Source of the DNA: Heterohyrax brucei
Lineage: Eukaryota; Chordata; Mammalia; Hyracoidea; Procaviidae
DNA length: 64,000 nucleotides
Direction: 5' to 3'
Assembly (NCBI GenBank): GCA_028571685.1
Contig: CM053164.1
Location: 35,142,501-35,206,500 of the forward strand
The notes beneath the pieces are model-generated. The model did no database searches. It saw only the letters and a program-made list of their open reading frames with translations, and was not told the DNA's origin. Shown here piece by piece: positions 44,833 through 56,322 of the stretch; the first letter of the stretch is position 1, and the number at the start of each line of letters is the position of its first letter. The position numbers were made by a program, and so were the translations under genes.

Positions 44833-45020
44833 AAGAAAACCCAGTTGCCCAGTGGTTAAGTACTGTAGCTGCTAACAACCCAAAGGTTCAGAGCTACCAG
44901 GAGCTCTTTGGAAACTCTATGTGGCAGTTCTTTGACCTGCCTTGTTGCTGTGAATTAGTCAACTTTATGGCAATGAGTTTGGTTTAGTTTGGTTCGGTTT
45001 GGTTCAGTTTGGTTTTATTT
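44833..45020 (+). repeat. AfroSINE type A, sense, with (GGTTT)n tail
   Basis: 'gcccagtggttaagtactgt', 'ggaaactctatgtggcagtt', 'tggcaatgagtttggtttag', then a pentanucleotide run of GGTTT-type units to 45015. Confidence 0.88.
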
Positions 45021-45024
45021 TGAG

Positions 45025-45222
45025 GAGCTCCAGTGATACTGTAGGTGGAGCACTCAGCTGCCAATCAAGAGGCGAGCTGTTCAAACCCACAAGCTATTCC
45101 ATGGGAAAAAGCTATGGCAATCTACTTCAATAAAGATTTTCAGTCTTAGAAACTCAGTGGGGCAGTTCTACCCAGTCCAATAGGGTCACTAAATAGGCTC
45201 AAGGCACACAACATGTTGAGCA
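45025..45222 (+). repeat. AfroSINE type C, sense
   Basis: 'gctccagtgatactgtaggt', 'gcgagctgttcaaacccaca', 'gggaaaaagctatggcaatc', 'actcagtggggcagttctac', 'tagggtcactaaataggctc'. Confidence 0.82.
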
Positions 45223-45315
45223 AACCTCTGGAAAGGAGGGTGAGAAGTGTTCGAGTTCTGCCAATTAAGCTCGTAAACTCATCCTAGAAAAAGTGCTACA
45301 TATCTCATTGTTGAA

Positions 45316-45861
45316 TGTTCTAGTCAACTAGAGCTGGTCTTTAACAGAAATGCCATAGAATGGATGGCCTTAACAAAGGAAAGCTAATTCTTATACAGTC
45401 CAGTATGCTGCAAGTCTGCATTCGGGGTGTTCACTCCAGGGGAAGACTTTCCCTTTGTTGGCTCTGGGGAAAAGTCCTTGTGCTGAATCAGTCTTTGGTC
45501 AGGCAGCGTCTTGGCATAGGAACCTCAGGCCTGAAGGATGCGCTCTTCTCCCAGTGCTGCTGTCTTGATGGTGCGAGGTTCCCAACTTTCTGCTTGTTTC
45601 TCTGTCCTTTTATCTCTTGTAAGATAAAAGATAAGATAAGATAAAAAGATAAAGGCTGGTGCAAGCCACACTCCTATGAAACTCCTTTTACAATGAAGCA
45701 CAGAGGTAACCTTATGAAGGGATTTACCTTCCGGCCCTAATCCTCTTTAACATACAACATAGGAAAATCACAAAATGGAGAATAATCATAAAATATTGGG
45801 AATCGTGGCCCATCCAAATAGCTACACATGTTTTCACAGGAATACAGTTCAGTTCATAACA
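45316..45861 (-). mobile_element. Solo MaLR-like LTR in the left arm of the foldback element
   Basis: + strand ends 'tgttctagtcaactagagct' and 'cagttcagttcataaca'. TSD 'ttgaa' (45311-45315) / 'ttgac' (45862-45866). A local AAGATAAAAGAT-type expansion lies at 45616-45655. An antisense frame of 94 codons (45360-45644) is open. Confidence 0.9.
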
Positions 45862-46032
45862 TTGACTATTACTGTAGCTGCCTTCCAAGCACTCGCCTTG
45901 GGAGGCTATGCATTGACGCCAGTGCCTAGTCCATCCCACAAAATTTTGTAACTCTTTTTCTGAAGTGGCCACCAGTACTGTTGTCATGTTACACTTGACA
46001 TCTTGAATGTCATCAAAAAGTCTTCTTTTCAA
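45724..46032 (-). pseudogene. Mariner transposase fragment fused to LTR sequence
   Basis: A 102-codon frame starts MKRRLFDDIQDVKCNMTTVL, the mariner segment 'LKGRRFDDIEDIKxxVTxxL', continues 'GWTRHWRQCIASQGECLEGS' (the mariner C-terminal 'W.KCI...G.YFEGD') and then runs through the LTR boundary into unrelated codons. An accidental chimera, not a gene. Confidence 0.85.
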
Positions 46033-46286
46033 TATTTCCTTTATCTTTGGGTAAAGAAAAAAGTCACTGAGGCCAGACCAGGTGAAGAGGGAATCTATTC
46101 CAATACTGTGATTTGTTTACTGACTAAAAACTCCCACATAGACAACTAAGCTGTTAAGTTTGTGAACTTGCCACCTTGCATCATGTGCAAGGGCCATTCC
46201 AGAAAGAGTTCCAAAATTGCTTTGAAAGGTGGACTAGGCACTGGAGTCAGTGCATAGCTTCCCAAGGGGAGTACATTGAAGGTGAC

Positions 46287-46809
46287 TGTCATGGATTGAA
46301 TTGTGTCCCCCCAAAACAGGTGTAGCCACGTGGCTGGGCCATGATTCCCAGTATCTTGTGACTGTCCTCCAATTTGTGGTTTTCCTATGCTGTATGTTAA
46401 AGGATTAGGGTGGGACTGTAAATCCCTTCAGAAGATCACCTCCCTGCGCCACTGTAAAGGGAGTTTCCATGAAGTGTGGCTTGCACCACCCTTAATCCTT
46501 TCATCCTGCAAGAGATAAAAGGAAAGGGAAGCACGCAGAGAACTGGGAACCTCACACCATCAAGCAAGCAGCACTGGGAGAACAGTGTGTCCTTCAGACC
46601 TGAGGTTCCTGCGCCAAGATGCTCCCTGGGCAAAGACTGATACAATATCGGACTTGCCTCCAGAGCTGACAAGGGGGAGAACCTTCCCCTGGAGTAGATA
46701 TCCTCAATTTGGACTCATAGCCTATTGGACTGTGTAAAATAAACCTTCCTTTGTTAAAGCCATCCACTCTGTGGTATTTGTGTTAGAGCAGCCCTAGCTG
46801 ACTAAAACA
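46287..46809 (+). mobile_element. Solo MaLR-like LTR in the right arm of the foldback element
   Basis: 523 bp, 'tgtcatggattgaattgtgt' to 'ctagctgactaaaaca', with a perfect 5-bp TSD 'gtgac' at 46282-46286 and 46810-46814. Contains 'tgtaaaataaaccttccttt', a likely polyadenylation region. This is the best defined member of the family here. An antisense frame of 78 codons (46436-46672) is open. Confidence 0.95.
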
Positions 46810-47071
46810 GTGACCATAGTGATATTCAGCAGTGAAGTATGCAGCACTTAGAACAATTAATTTTGCAGACTTAATTGGAGGACCTTGTATGCATATTGAC
46901 TCCCAGTTACATAAACAGGACTGAGATGCAGTCCTTATCTTCCTAGAGTTAGCAGCAAGAATTTGAGTCAGCAAGAAGATTCAGGAAGCGTTCATGACAA
47001 GATTCAAACATAAGACTGAAATATGACTCTTGGTTCCAGGTAGCTATGGAGGCTTTATATAGAGAGGCAAG

Positions 47072-47228
47072 TACACACCAACAAACAAACAAAACAAACC
47101 TATTGCTGTCAAGTCTATGCCAACTCACAGCGACCCTGTAGGACAGAGTAGAACTGCTCTGTAGCGTTTCCAAGGATCCTCCGTTTGGCAGCCGTAGCTC
47201 CTAACCAGCATGCCACCAGGGTTTCTAA
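47072..47228 (-). repeat. AfroSINE type A, antisense, internally deleted
   Basis: (ACAAA)n, then 'gtcaagtctatgccaactca', 'gagtagaactgctctgtagc', 'gctcctaaccagcatgccac'. The segment around the B box is deleted ('aaggatcctccgtttggcag'). Confidence 0.9.
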
Positions 47229-49133
47229 GAGCACACAGGCCTTTTTCTGTCAGAAATGCTTTAGTTGGAGTCTCACTACAGGCAAAAAAAAAAAAAAAAA
47301 ACTATGTTTCCAAAATCCCCGCAGGTCACTTACATCCCCAGAGGCTTAAGAACACTAACTCTGTCCCCAGAGGGCCCTCAGGTTCCCTCAGAGGACCTGG
47401 CTGTCTGAGGCCCTTGATCTGAGGGAGGACTGTGTCCCCGCCTGTCAGAACCGTCCCTGGCACTCTCTGCATCGGTTTCCATTCAGACTGCGTTCAGCAG
47501 CTCCCTGTGAGGTGTGTGAAATGCATGAATGCTCTCAAAGGAGCGTCTTTATCCTAGAGCCTGAAACCGTGACAAAGGGGACATCTTTACCTGTGAATTA
47601 GCTTGATTTTTCCAGCTGCTTCTGCTGACTCTTCCGTCAGAAGGCCCGGCCTCTATACAACTACACAGACGGCTCCCTGAGAGCCGGGGCAACATTTTCC
47701 ATATAATAACAGGCTTTTCCTGAGAGGGGAGAAATGCAGGAAATGTCCTCTTAGTGCAGGCGACTTGAAAAATGTCCTTCTAGGGAACTAAGTCGTCAGT
47801 ATAAATGTCTAAATGAATCTTTATTAGAACTATAAAAAAAGGCTACTTAATATGTAATTGAACCATTCTTCATGCTTAAAGACCCTGTTAAAATCACAGC
47901 AATAGCTAAGTTAGAAGCCCATGGTAAAAGGCAAACATTTTATCTGCAGGCTGTATTTTGTAGTCTGTTAAGATGACATCACATCCATTTCCGTCTTTCA
48001 AAAAAATGATAGACAGAACTTGTCCAGGTACTTCTATATCCCTCGATTTCTCCGGTCACGTTCACTGAAATTAGCTAATGGGAAAGTAATTCTCACTGCA
48101 TCATTCCACAAACATGTGCTCCAAGCAGGATGGTGAGATCAACTCTAGTCTCCCATAGTCCAGTGCAGTTCCGTTTCCATTTCCTCCCTTAATCCTAATG
48201 TTCATAGTACTGTTTATTATCAACCAGTTTATAGATCTCTAGTTAATATTTGCTCAGGGCTTATGTTGATTTCTCAATACATGCAATTTTCTGGTTTCAT
48301 CTTTATCTTCAAGGATTAGATTGGATCGAGCTGCCTTGTAGTAATTTAGTTTTTATCTTACGTCTTACAGTTTTATGTTCTTGTAATAGCACTTGCTTTT
48401 TCTTTTTTATTTAATTAAATATCTCTTATTTCACAACCAGAGCATTTTTGTTTCGAGTTTATTTATTTAACAGCTGGCAGGGTGCTGGTGTTTTGCAGAG
48501 GGAACCACACTGGGTATTTTTAGAAATTCAGAAGTTGGGAAATGCACCAGCTGAGGAGAGGGAAGAAAAAAAAAATGTGAACTTGGGAGATGAATGCTTA
48601 GAGATTAAACTTGGATTGCTCTGGCTGCAGGATGGACCTAATTAGATTAACTCCTTAGGAAGGGGAAAAAAATCTATATTTAAAAACAGGTTCAGGAAGG
48701 AAGCTTCCGGTGTTACCTTTGCTCTGTGACAGAGTAGCAGGCTTCGCTCATTGGCTCAGCCAGGGCAGAAATGCCCAGCACTGCCAATGCCTTAGGAAAG
48801 GCTTCCACATTCTCTGCTGGGGGTCCTGCAGAACTTCCAGGCTTCTAGTCTTCTCTGCTCTGCAGTGACAGGACTCATCCGAACACTCCTTAGGCACAAA
48901 ATTTGAATCAATATAAGCCTTGTGCTGGTGTATAAGAGCATCAGGCAAAAGCCTAACAGCTTATACCTTTGTTCCAGTTTGGATGGAACAGGACTCAGTA
49001 CTTAGCTAGGTTGAGAGCCGTCCTCTCCTTTCTGACCTCGATGGGCTTCTTTCAGGTCTGATGCAGTAGCTACAGCGTCACAAAACCTTGACTCTAGGAA
49101 GAATCAAGTGAGGCACCTGGGTGCAAAATTTAA
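47229..49133. other. SINE-free sequence, AT-rich in the middle
   Basis: 1.9 kb with no recognised repeat other than an A-run at 47285-47301. The part from 47800 to 48430 is AT-rich. The frames here are short. Possibly conserved non-coding sequence. Confidence 0.4.
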
Positions 49134-49138
49134 GGGGG

Positions 49139-49663
49139 TGTCATGGATTGAATTGCGTCCCCCCAAAAATAGGTGTAGCCATGTGGCTGAGCCATGATTC
49201 TCTGTATTCTATAGTTGTCCTCCATTTAGTGATTTTCCTATGCTGTATGTTAAAGGTTAGGGTGGGACTATAAATCCCTTTATAAGATTATCTCCCTGCT
49301 CCACTGTAAAGGGAATTTTCCTGGAGTATGGCTTGCCCCACCTTTAGTCCTTTCAGCCTGCAAGAGATAAGAGGAAAGAGAAGCAAGCAGAGAACTGGGA
49401 ACCTCCTACCATCAAGAAAGAAGTACCCGGAGAAGAGCATGTCCTTCAGACCTGAGGTTCCTGCTCCAAGATGCTGCCTGGACAAAAGACTGATGCAATA
49501 TCGGACTTTCCTCCAGAGCCAACAAGGGGGAAAGCCTCCCCCTGGACCAGACACTTTGAATACGCACTTGCAGGCTACTGGACTATGTAAGAATAAACCT
49601 TCCTTTGTTAAATCCATCCACTCTGTGGTATTTCAGTTAGAGCAGCCCTAGGTGACTAAAACA
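49139..49663 (+). mobile_element. Solo MaLR-like LTR
   Basis: 525 bp, 'tgtcatggattgaattgcgt' to 'ctaggtgactaaaaca'. Flanks 'ggggg' / 'agggg'. About the same length and order as 46287-46809; a 109-codon antisense frame (49288-49617) is open. Confidence 0.92.
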
Positions 49664-49859
49664 AGGGGTATGACCCTGACAGTGAATATCTGACTAAGTT
49701 TTTTTGTGTGCAGTACCTCACTTGAATCACCCTAGTCTCATCGTGATACTGTCTCTGTGAAACATTCCTCCTGTAGGTCACTGTCATACTCAAGGGACCC
49801 AAGTAGGAAGCAGCCATTCTCTCTCATATTGCTTAATAAAGCCTCCCCTGGGATGCTTT

Positions 49860-50121
49860 GGATCTTTGAACCAACCACCTTTCCTCTGCTGAGACCAGCT
49901 CCATGCTTTTCCCTGTCAGAAACGTCATCATTCTTTCAGTCCATCAGTTACAAAAACCAGTCTTGACTCCTCTTCTGGTTGGACCACCAGGTCTTGTTGA
50001 TTCTTATTCTGTGGTCTCTGTCCCTCTTTCAAGAGCCACCACCCTTGCCCTGTATCAAGCCTCCACCATCCTGTATTTTGCCTCAAGGCATACCTGCTTC
50101 CAGGCCACCACCCACTGACCC
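49860..50121 (+). repeat. L2 fragment (likely)
   Basis: 'cttgactcctcttctggttg', 'ttgttgattcttattctgtg', 'ccacccttgccctgtatcaa' match the L2 ORF2 C-terminal region, as in the copy at 13.9-14.1 kb. Confidence 0.55.
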
Positions 50122-50125
50122 CAAA

Positions 50126-50293
50126 CAAACCAAACCGACTGCTACAGAATCAATTTGGACTCCTAGCAATCCTACAGGACAAAGTAGAACTACCCCATAG
50201 AGTTTCCAAGGAACAGCTGGTAGCTTCAAACTACTGGCCTTTTAATTAGCGCTGTAGCATTTAACCACTACATCAGCAGGGTGTCCTCCTCTA
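50126..50293 (-). repeat. AfroSINE type A, antisense
   Basis: 'gctacagaatcaatttggac', 'gaacagctggtagcttcaaa', 'gcatttaaccactacatcag'. Confidence 0.9.
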
Positions 50294-50297
50294 TCGA

Positions 50298-50482
50298 GCT
50301 GGTTTTCAAAGTGTAATCCCTGGACAAGCAGCGTCAACATTACCTGGAAGTGGTCAGCAATTTCTTAGGCCCTTATTTTGGAAATAGTGAATCAGAAACT
50401 CTGGAGACCAGGCCCAGAAGTCTGTGTTTTAATTTGCCTTTTAGGTGATCTTAATGGTTGCTAAAATTTAAGAACCACTGCT
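50298..50482. repeat. MER5-like hAT DNA transposon relic
   Basis: Terminal inverted similarity 'ggttttcaaagtgtaatccc' / 'aatttaagaaccactgctc', with 'gaatcagaaactctggagac' and 'cccagaagtctgtgttttaa' between: the usual MER5A body. Confidence 0.82.
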
Positions 50483-50489
50483 CTATACT

Positions 50490-51234
50490 ACACAGATTAA
50501 GCTAAAACCATGCTACTTTTCAGTTTAAAGAGCTCACCTGGCCTGGCTTTCCATTATGTCTCCTTCCTGGGCCTCTGTTCACATCACTTCCTGCCTACCT
50601 GTCCTTACCTGAAGCTCAAGCCAGCCTGCTCTCCAGACTGCTCCCAGGATGGGACAACTTTCCCCTTTATGACCTCTAGATCTATTTTAACCAGTCAGCG
50701 TGGCATACTACCACCTTATATAGGCAAGGTATACATAAGTTTAATTGTGTTAACTCTGATATGATGAAAAATAGGTGAAATTGTGTACTATGGTAAGTGA
50801 GCACCAGTAAGTCCATGCATACCTTATCTACTAGGGAATGTGTCCCAGTCTATAGGACTAACATCGATGCATCCAATGACACTTGCCATGTAATTCTGTT
50901 GCTTACAGGCAAGGCTCACAATCCTGGGGATGGATTAACCAAACAAGATCAGCTTACAAGGCTGGGAAAGGAAAGAGCATTACCATGTGCTGAGTATCTA
51001 TCACTGGCCTATCTTGATGTTCATTAGTTTCCCTGTGACTTAAAGTGTCTCAGCAGTCAGCAGAAAACCGAAAAACAAACAAACAAAAGCTAAAAATCAC
51101 TGACTGAAGCTAGGAGGCCAATGTACCCAAATCCAAAAGCATACTCAAAGGAAAAATCTTGCTAGGGTGGGTAGAGAGCAGAACAGGAACAAATCTAAGA
51201 AGCGGGAAAAAAAAATCTAAACTTTCTGGTTCTG
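50490..51234. other. Mostly unassigned; possible L2 at its start
   Basis: 50515-50640 ('cacctggcctggctttccat', 'ctgggcctctgttcacatca') is L2-like. The rest, including a 76-codon frame at 50797-51027, is unassigned. Confidence 0.4.
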
Positions 51235-51475
51235 AGCCCACACTTTGTCTCACAGACTTTGGTCATGTTACCAGGTAGCATGAGGCCCTGGAGAAAGATA
51301 TCATGCTTGGTTATGTAGAGGGTCAGAGGCAAAAAGGAAGCCCCTTGATGAGATGGACTGACGCATTGGCTGCAAAAGAAGCTCAAATGATTGTGAAGAG
51401 AGAGCAGTGTTTTGTCCTGGTGCACATACAGTTGCCGGGAGTCAGAACCAGTGCAACAGCACCTAACAACAACAA
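51235..51475 (+). mobile_element. RTE 3' end, sense
   Basis: 'gactttggtcatgttaccag', 'gatgagatggactgacgcat', 'gttgccgggagtcagaacca', tail 'gcacctaacaacaacaaaa'. Confidence 0.93.
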
Positions 51476-52639
51476 AAATAAGCCCAGCACAGAACCCAAA
51501 GCCTTCATTACTGTCCTCTCAGGATCCTCGAGCCTAACTACCAACCCAGGGCACATCCTTTCAATGCCTCGGTGCATTGTCTTTCTTTGCTCTCTGACTG
51601 TAGTTGTGATAAGAAAATCAAAGGGATTGTTGCCTTTGGCCCTTGATCCAAAGACTCTGCTCTATCGCTTCTCCTGAGCCATGATGATCACAAACAGCTG
51701 CAGAAAGAACACAGGAGACACCAGAGACCTTGGGTAAACGTAGAGGTAGATGCTGAGACTCAAGTCACCTGGCCGTAAGTCTGCCACGGTGTCCTCCTGT
51801 CACTCAAGGCCATGCTTCACTCTGGCCACTGCTTCCCTGGGCGTGATGCAGAGATCTCTTGAAGTTTCAGTCATTACAGGGAAGTTGCCATTAAACTAAT
51901 CTCAGTGTCCCTGACTCTGCCACATACCATCATCCTTCTGAAGTCTCCACTGAAGGCCAGCATCAATTCTGTGTTTTGGGACAGAGTGGGGAAGGGGCTG
52001 CTTTTGAATTTTTGTTGTGATCATCTGAAGCTTTCAAGGGTGTTTTGCCTTTCAGATTTATTTTAGCAAGTTGCTGTTAATTGTGTTTTCAATTAGTTAT
52101 TTTAAAACATCTTGAGATTTGAGTGACTGAAATTGCAGTGCATTAATAATTATTAAACAGAGGTTCTAATCCATTATTTATTGAATGAATTTTTAATACT
52201 AACGCAGAATCCATTGTCACTGCCACCATGAGTTTGGTCATTAAGGAAAAAGCTGAAGAAAGAAAACCAAAGCTCCAGAATTCTTAACTGAAGGCCTGTG
52301 GTATAGAACTTGCTGGAAGAATGATCGGCGCGGCTGTTCTTCTGTCTTGAATTAAGGTTTTGTTGCCCAGAGAGACAGTTTCCACATAGCAGATACTCAA
52401 TGAATATTTGTAAAAGAAGTAAATGAATGAGCGAATGAATGAATTTAAGAGAAATTAAGCTAGGAAAGACTCTTCAAGATCTTTGTATTGTAAGCATTAA
52501 CAATGCTTACAGGACATTCATTAAACACTGACGTACCCATGACAGCTAAACAGTAAACTCTTCCTGTCACTCTGACAGAGGAAAATCAGATCATCCCGAT
52601 ACAAAGTTCATTGTAATTATGTTGAAATATGTTACATCC
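51476..52639. other. SINE-free sequence with AT-rich core and hairpin
   Basis: No SINE, RTE or LTR. 52040-52210 is AT-rich with several TAAT/ATTA cores ('gcattaataattattaaaca'). A weak L2-type 3' end lies at 52380-52445 ('atagcagatactcaatgaat' and GAAT repeats). A perfect 10-bp hairpin sits at 52489-52511. Confidence 0.5.
52489..52511. other. Perfect short hairpin
   Basis: 'tgtaagcatt' - 'aac' - 'aatgcttaca': a 10-bp perfect inverted repeat with a 3-base loop. Confidence 0.95.
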
Positions 52640-53360
52640 AAAAGAAGAGAAGTACGGGTAAGGGAGTGACTTTTGCTGTAGGAGGTAAGGAAGGCTTCAC
52701 CAAAGAGATGATGTTTTCATTCTTGAAAGCTGATTTTCCCAGATGCAATAAAGAGGAAAGTGTAGTGAAGAAAGCATTATTTACAGACATATGCAAAACC
52801 AGCAACTGACAATAGTGGGCCTGTTTCAGCTGAGAGATTTGGTGGGGGAATGAGGAAATAGAACCAAAAGGGAGAACTAGAACAAGAAGAGGATTTAGTA
52901 AGTCTTGTCAAGAAGTTCAGTGTCTAACCTGTAGACAGGCCCAGAGGTGGTGGTTACACAAGAGACAGAATGGTCAGGTTTTTATTTCAGAAAGAGCATT
53001 CTGGGAGCTACGGAGCACAAACTGGACAGAACAATAATGGGTAATTTGCATTCTACTGAAGCAATCCAAGTGATGTGCTGAGGAATCTTAGTTAAAGTCA
53101 CAGCAGTCGGGTGAAGTAGAAGGCAGAATGGAGAGTGGCTAAACAGACAGGAGCATGAAAGTTAGACACTAACTGCAGAAAGACAGAGAGGCAGGCAGTG
53201 CTGACCCTCGTGTCTCAACTGTAGCGGTTTTGAGGAAAGAGACTGGGTTATACACAGGCGTAGAAGGCAGGTAAAAAAGAAGAGAAGCTTGAGGAATGTT
53301 AACTTTGAGGTACAGGTCCGGAGATCAGGCGAATATATGGGTGGAGCTTCAGACATAGAA
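52640..53360 (-). repeat. Old L2 LINE, antisense (probable)
   Basis: 'aaggcttcaccaaagagatg', 'ggtcaggtttttatttcaga', 'aagagcattctgggagctac', 'actgaagcaatccaagtgat' follow the order of reversed L2 ORF2 ('gatttgtattttagaaagatcactctggc ... gcagtaatccaggcga'). Heavily diverged. Confidence 0.5.
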
Positions 53361-54486
53361 TCATTCACACAAGAGTGGTAATTCCAAGCATCTTAATCAG
53401 ATATACTTACTATGCCTACTATTTGCATAGATAAACTTATTGCTAGAGAAAGTCATTTATAAGGTTTTCTGAAAAATTTTTTACAGTAAAGTCAAGTGAT
53501 TTTACAGTAAAGTCAAGTCCTATATCTCTTTTTAGCAGACAGAAGGACCTACAGTGAGAAAGTCATGCTGTAGTAGAAGGAACAAAAGGAACGTTTGAAA
53601 TTCATGCCAGTTGTAGGATCCAGCATGTAGAAGTGGTGTCAGCTAATCCCCTCTAGGCCTCATCAAAATCTCTCACAAGCTTTGATCCCCAGCTTCACCT
53701 GTCTGGCCCGTTGTCGTTCTACAACCTTTCGTCACCGCAGCAGACTAGACAGCCCCTACTCCTCTGAGCACCTTTAGTCTTGTCAAACTCTGGCCCTCTT
53801 TAGCCTCTAAGTGCACAAGGCCACTGGGTGCTCAACTTGTCCTGTTCTCACGTCAAACCTGTGCAGCTAGGACTCCTGAAATGTAGACAATTCACAAACC
53901 CACCTGCAACTTCCAGAAAGGCCCAGAACAGGGCTGAGGACATAACAATTCTGTTCTGGAAATTTCTAGTTGCCCAGGAACACTATTAGCTCTCAGTGGA
54001 TCAGTACCCTCCCCCTACCTCCAGTGTGGCTCAGCGTGGCCAAGCACAGAGATGAGCACACGCTAGGTGCTCAGGGAGAACCTAAGTATAACGGTTCACC
54101 AGATCCGTGTCCTTACATGCCCTCGGTCAATTTCCAGATAAGTTTGGGATTCAGAAAGTCCTCAGCTATTCCTCCAGCACCAGCAGAACTCTGGGTCCCA
54201 GGCTCATCCCACCTTGCCAGCTCAGGAGAGGCAAGAAGGAGGTGAGGAAGACGAGATGACTTAGATCCAACAATCCTCTACCTTCATTCCCAGAGATATT
54301 CCCAGAAAGAGACATAAAGTATAAACCCTGTGCTTGAGAAAGTGCAAATGGGTGGAATAATATGCAAAGGCCAAAAGAGACAACACTTGCACAAAATGAG
54401 GAGCGTCCCGGCCAGGCGACTGTGCCAGAACTCAGAATTGGAGCAGTGAAAAGTGAGGAAAGCAAGACCCCATTTCTGTCCTCCTA
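53361..54486. other. Unassigned sequence with a 21-bp tandem pair
   Basis: No recognised mobile element. 'ttttacagtaaagtcaagtg' occurs at 53479 and again (without the last base) at 53500. Frames of 91 and 99 codons near 54.0-54.5 kb overlap on opposite strands and match nothing. Confidence 0.45.
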
Positions 54487-54612
54487 GGTTGTTAACCAGA
54501 AGAATGGCAGTTGAAACCTACTGGGTGCTCCTTGGAAACTGTATGAGACAGTTCTGCTCTGTCCTATAGGGTCACAATGAGTCAGAATCAACTCAGCAGC
54601 AATGATTTTTAG
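54487..54612 (+). repeat. AfroSINE type A, sense, head truncated
   Basis: Starts at 'ggttgttaaccagaagaatg', then 'gtgctccttggaaactgtat', 'gtcctatagggtcacaatga', 'atcaactcagcagcaatgat'. Confidence 0.9.
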
Positions 54613-54654
54613 ACAAAATTCAACACTGAGTCCTTCATCTCACATTTTTTTATT

Positions 54655-54978
54655 CCTCTACTTATTATCCTACCTGCCTCTCAGATACAAGCTCAGTGAG
54701 GCCAGAAACCTGAATTTTTCCCACTTTCTAAGTTTCCACAATACCTAGCAAAGAATTTGGCACAGAGCAAACCCAAAACCAAATCCACTGATGTTGAGTC
54801 AATTCCAACTCATAGCAGCCCTGTAGGACAGAGTAGACCTGCCCCGTAAGCTTCAGAGGAGAACCTGGTGGGTTCAAACTGCCTACCTCTTGGTTAGCTG
54901 CTGTAGCACTTGGCAAGTACGCCACAGGGTTTTCTGCCAAATAGTAGAAGCTCAAAATGTCACTAATGAATAAATGAA
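54655..54978 (+). repeat. L2 3' end interrupted by an AfroSINE
   Basis: 'atacaagctcagtgaggcca', 'caatacctagcaaagaattt', 'ggcacagagcaa', and after the SINE 'aatagtagaagctcaaaatg' and 'aatgaataaatgaac'. Confidence 0.8.
54768..54937 (-). repeat. AfroSINE type A nested in L2
   Basis: 'gatgttgagtcaattccaac', 'gagaacctggtgggttcaaa', 'gtagcacttggcaagtacgc'. Confidence 0.92.
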
Positions 54979-56135
54979 CCTTCTTTTAAGAAAACTTACT
55001 ACGAAATAGTTGAAATCTTGAGTTTTAATTCCTTTGAATCAGTTGCTAGGCTGATTAAAAAAATGATTTATAGAGAAAGAGTCAAATACTGTTAACACGA
55101 TTATGTGACTTTGTAGCTGGATTCTACACACCCAAGGGCAGCAGAAAGAGCAGAGGGGAGAAGCTGGTACAAACTCAAAGGCCATTATACAACTGTATGT
55201 TTTCTTAAGTTGTGCCTGGTATTTGGGTCAGTGTCTTCCAGGAGGGACTGGGGATCCATTAATAACACTTTAATTTTAGAGGAAGTCTTCTTAAACGAAA
55301 ATGTTATGTTTGTGAATGTTCTGTATCCTCAGGGAAAAAGAAGGCAGAGAAAGAAAAACTGCAGCTGGCCCCACTGAGGCAGAATTGGATCAGGGCCAGG
55401 AAATCAAAATGAGAATGAACTTAGCACTGGTGTTATTAGAACTAATTATCAGGAAGATTTTTTTTATAGACATTTCTGAGGCATAGGAAGAGGGAAGAGT
55501 GGTAGTCTTCACTAAAATTATGTCAAAGAGTAATGGAGTAGGAATTGGGGGGTTTTTTGTTTTGTTTTTGTTTTTTGTCTTCTATATATAGTAAAAGCGC
55601 CCTGAGTCAGACCTGACTCGACAGCACTGGGATGGTGTGACATATAATCTGGTGACTTTGTGAATAATAATGACAACAACACAGAGTAAGACATAGAGTG
55701 ATAGTAATGATTCTGTGATCTGCTTTGACTTCCTCAGCAGCCCTGTAAGCCCCACTGCTGCTGTCCCTTCTATGCTGAGAAATTAAGGCTCTGAAAGCTC
55801 ATCAGCGGTGTAGCCAGGACTCTCAATCGTGTGTCTTCTGCTTTCCATTCCTGTTCTTTTTCTTCTCTCTGTAGCTTGGGGAACTTTCTAAGGGCAAAAG
55901 TTCTCTAGGTTTGGGACACAGTGTCAGTTCTCATCACTAGATGACAGCTGGGATGCCTGAGGTCCCAGCTCACACAGGGAACCAGAGCTACCGACATGCC
56001 CACATCTCATGTACTTGGTTGGGACTTGAATACTATATTTAGCCCCTTTCTTTAGGCATAAATTCATGGTACAGCTGGTCCCAGTTGGAATCCACAGATG
56101 GATTTTGTTTGCAGTAGAGGCTCAATGGCCTTACC
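54979..56135. other. Unassigned sequence
   Basis: No gene. A T/G run at 55552-55577 precedes a possible SINE/RTE tail fragment at 55598-55635 ('ctgagtcagacctgactcga'). The rest is unassigned. Confidence 0.4.
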
Positions 56136-56322
56136 AGAGTTCTTGGTGGTACAGACAGCTAATGCAATCAGCTATCAGCCAAGAGATTGGAGATTTGAGT
56201 CCAACCAGAGGCACCTGAAAGACAGGCCTGATGATCTGCTTCTGATAAATCAGCCACCCAAAACACTATAAATCACAGTTCTGTTCTCACACACATGCAA
56301 TCACCATGAGTCAGAATAAACT
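56136..56322 (+). repeat. AfroSINE type B, sense
   Basis: 'agttcttggtggtacagaca', 'tttgagtccaaccagaggca', 'ctgatgatctgcttctgata', 'aatcaccatgagtcagaata'. Confidence 0.9.

Larger units (their letters stand above)
45252..46884 (-). mobile_element. Mariner-derived foldback element, copy 3, carrying two LTRs
   Basis: Pieces 45252-45315, 45862-46286 and 46810-46884 join in order to the same ~560-bp foldback element. The left end is 'tctgccaattaagctcgtaa', the middle contains 'gaggctatgcattgacgcca' and its inverted mate 'gagtcagtgcatagcttccc', and the right end is 'tgcagacttaattggaggac'. Each arm has been hit by one LTR. Confidence 0.88.
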
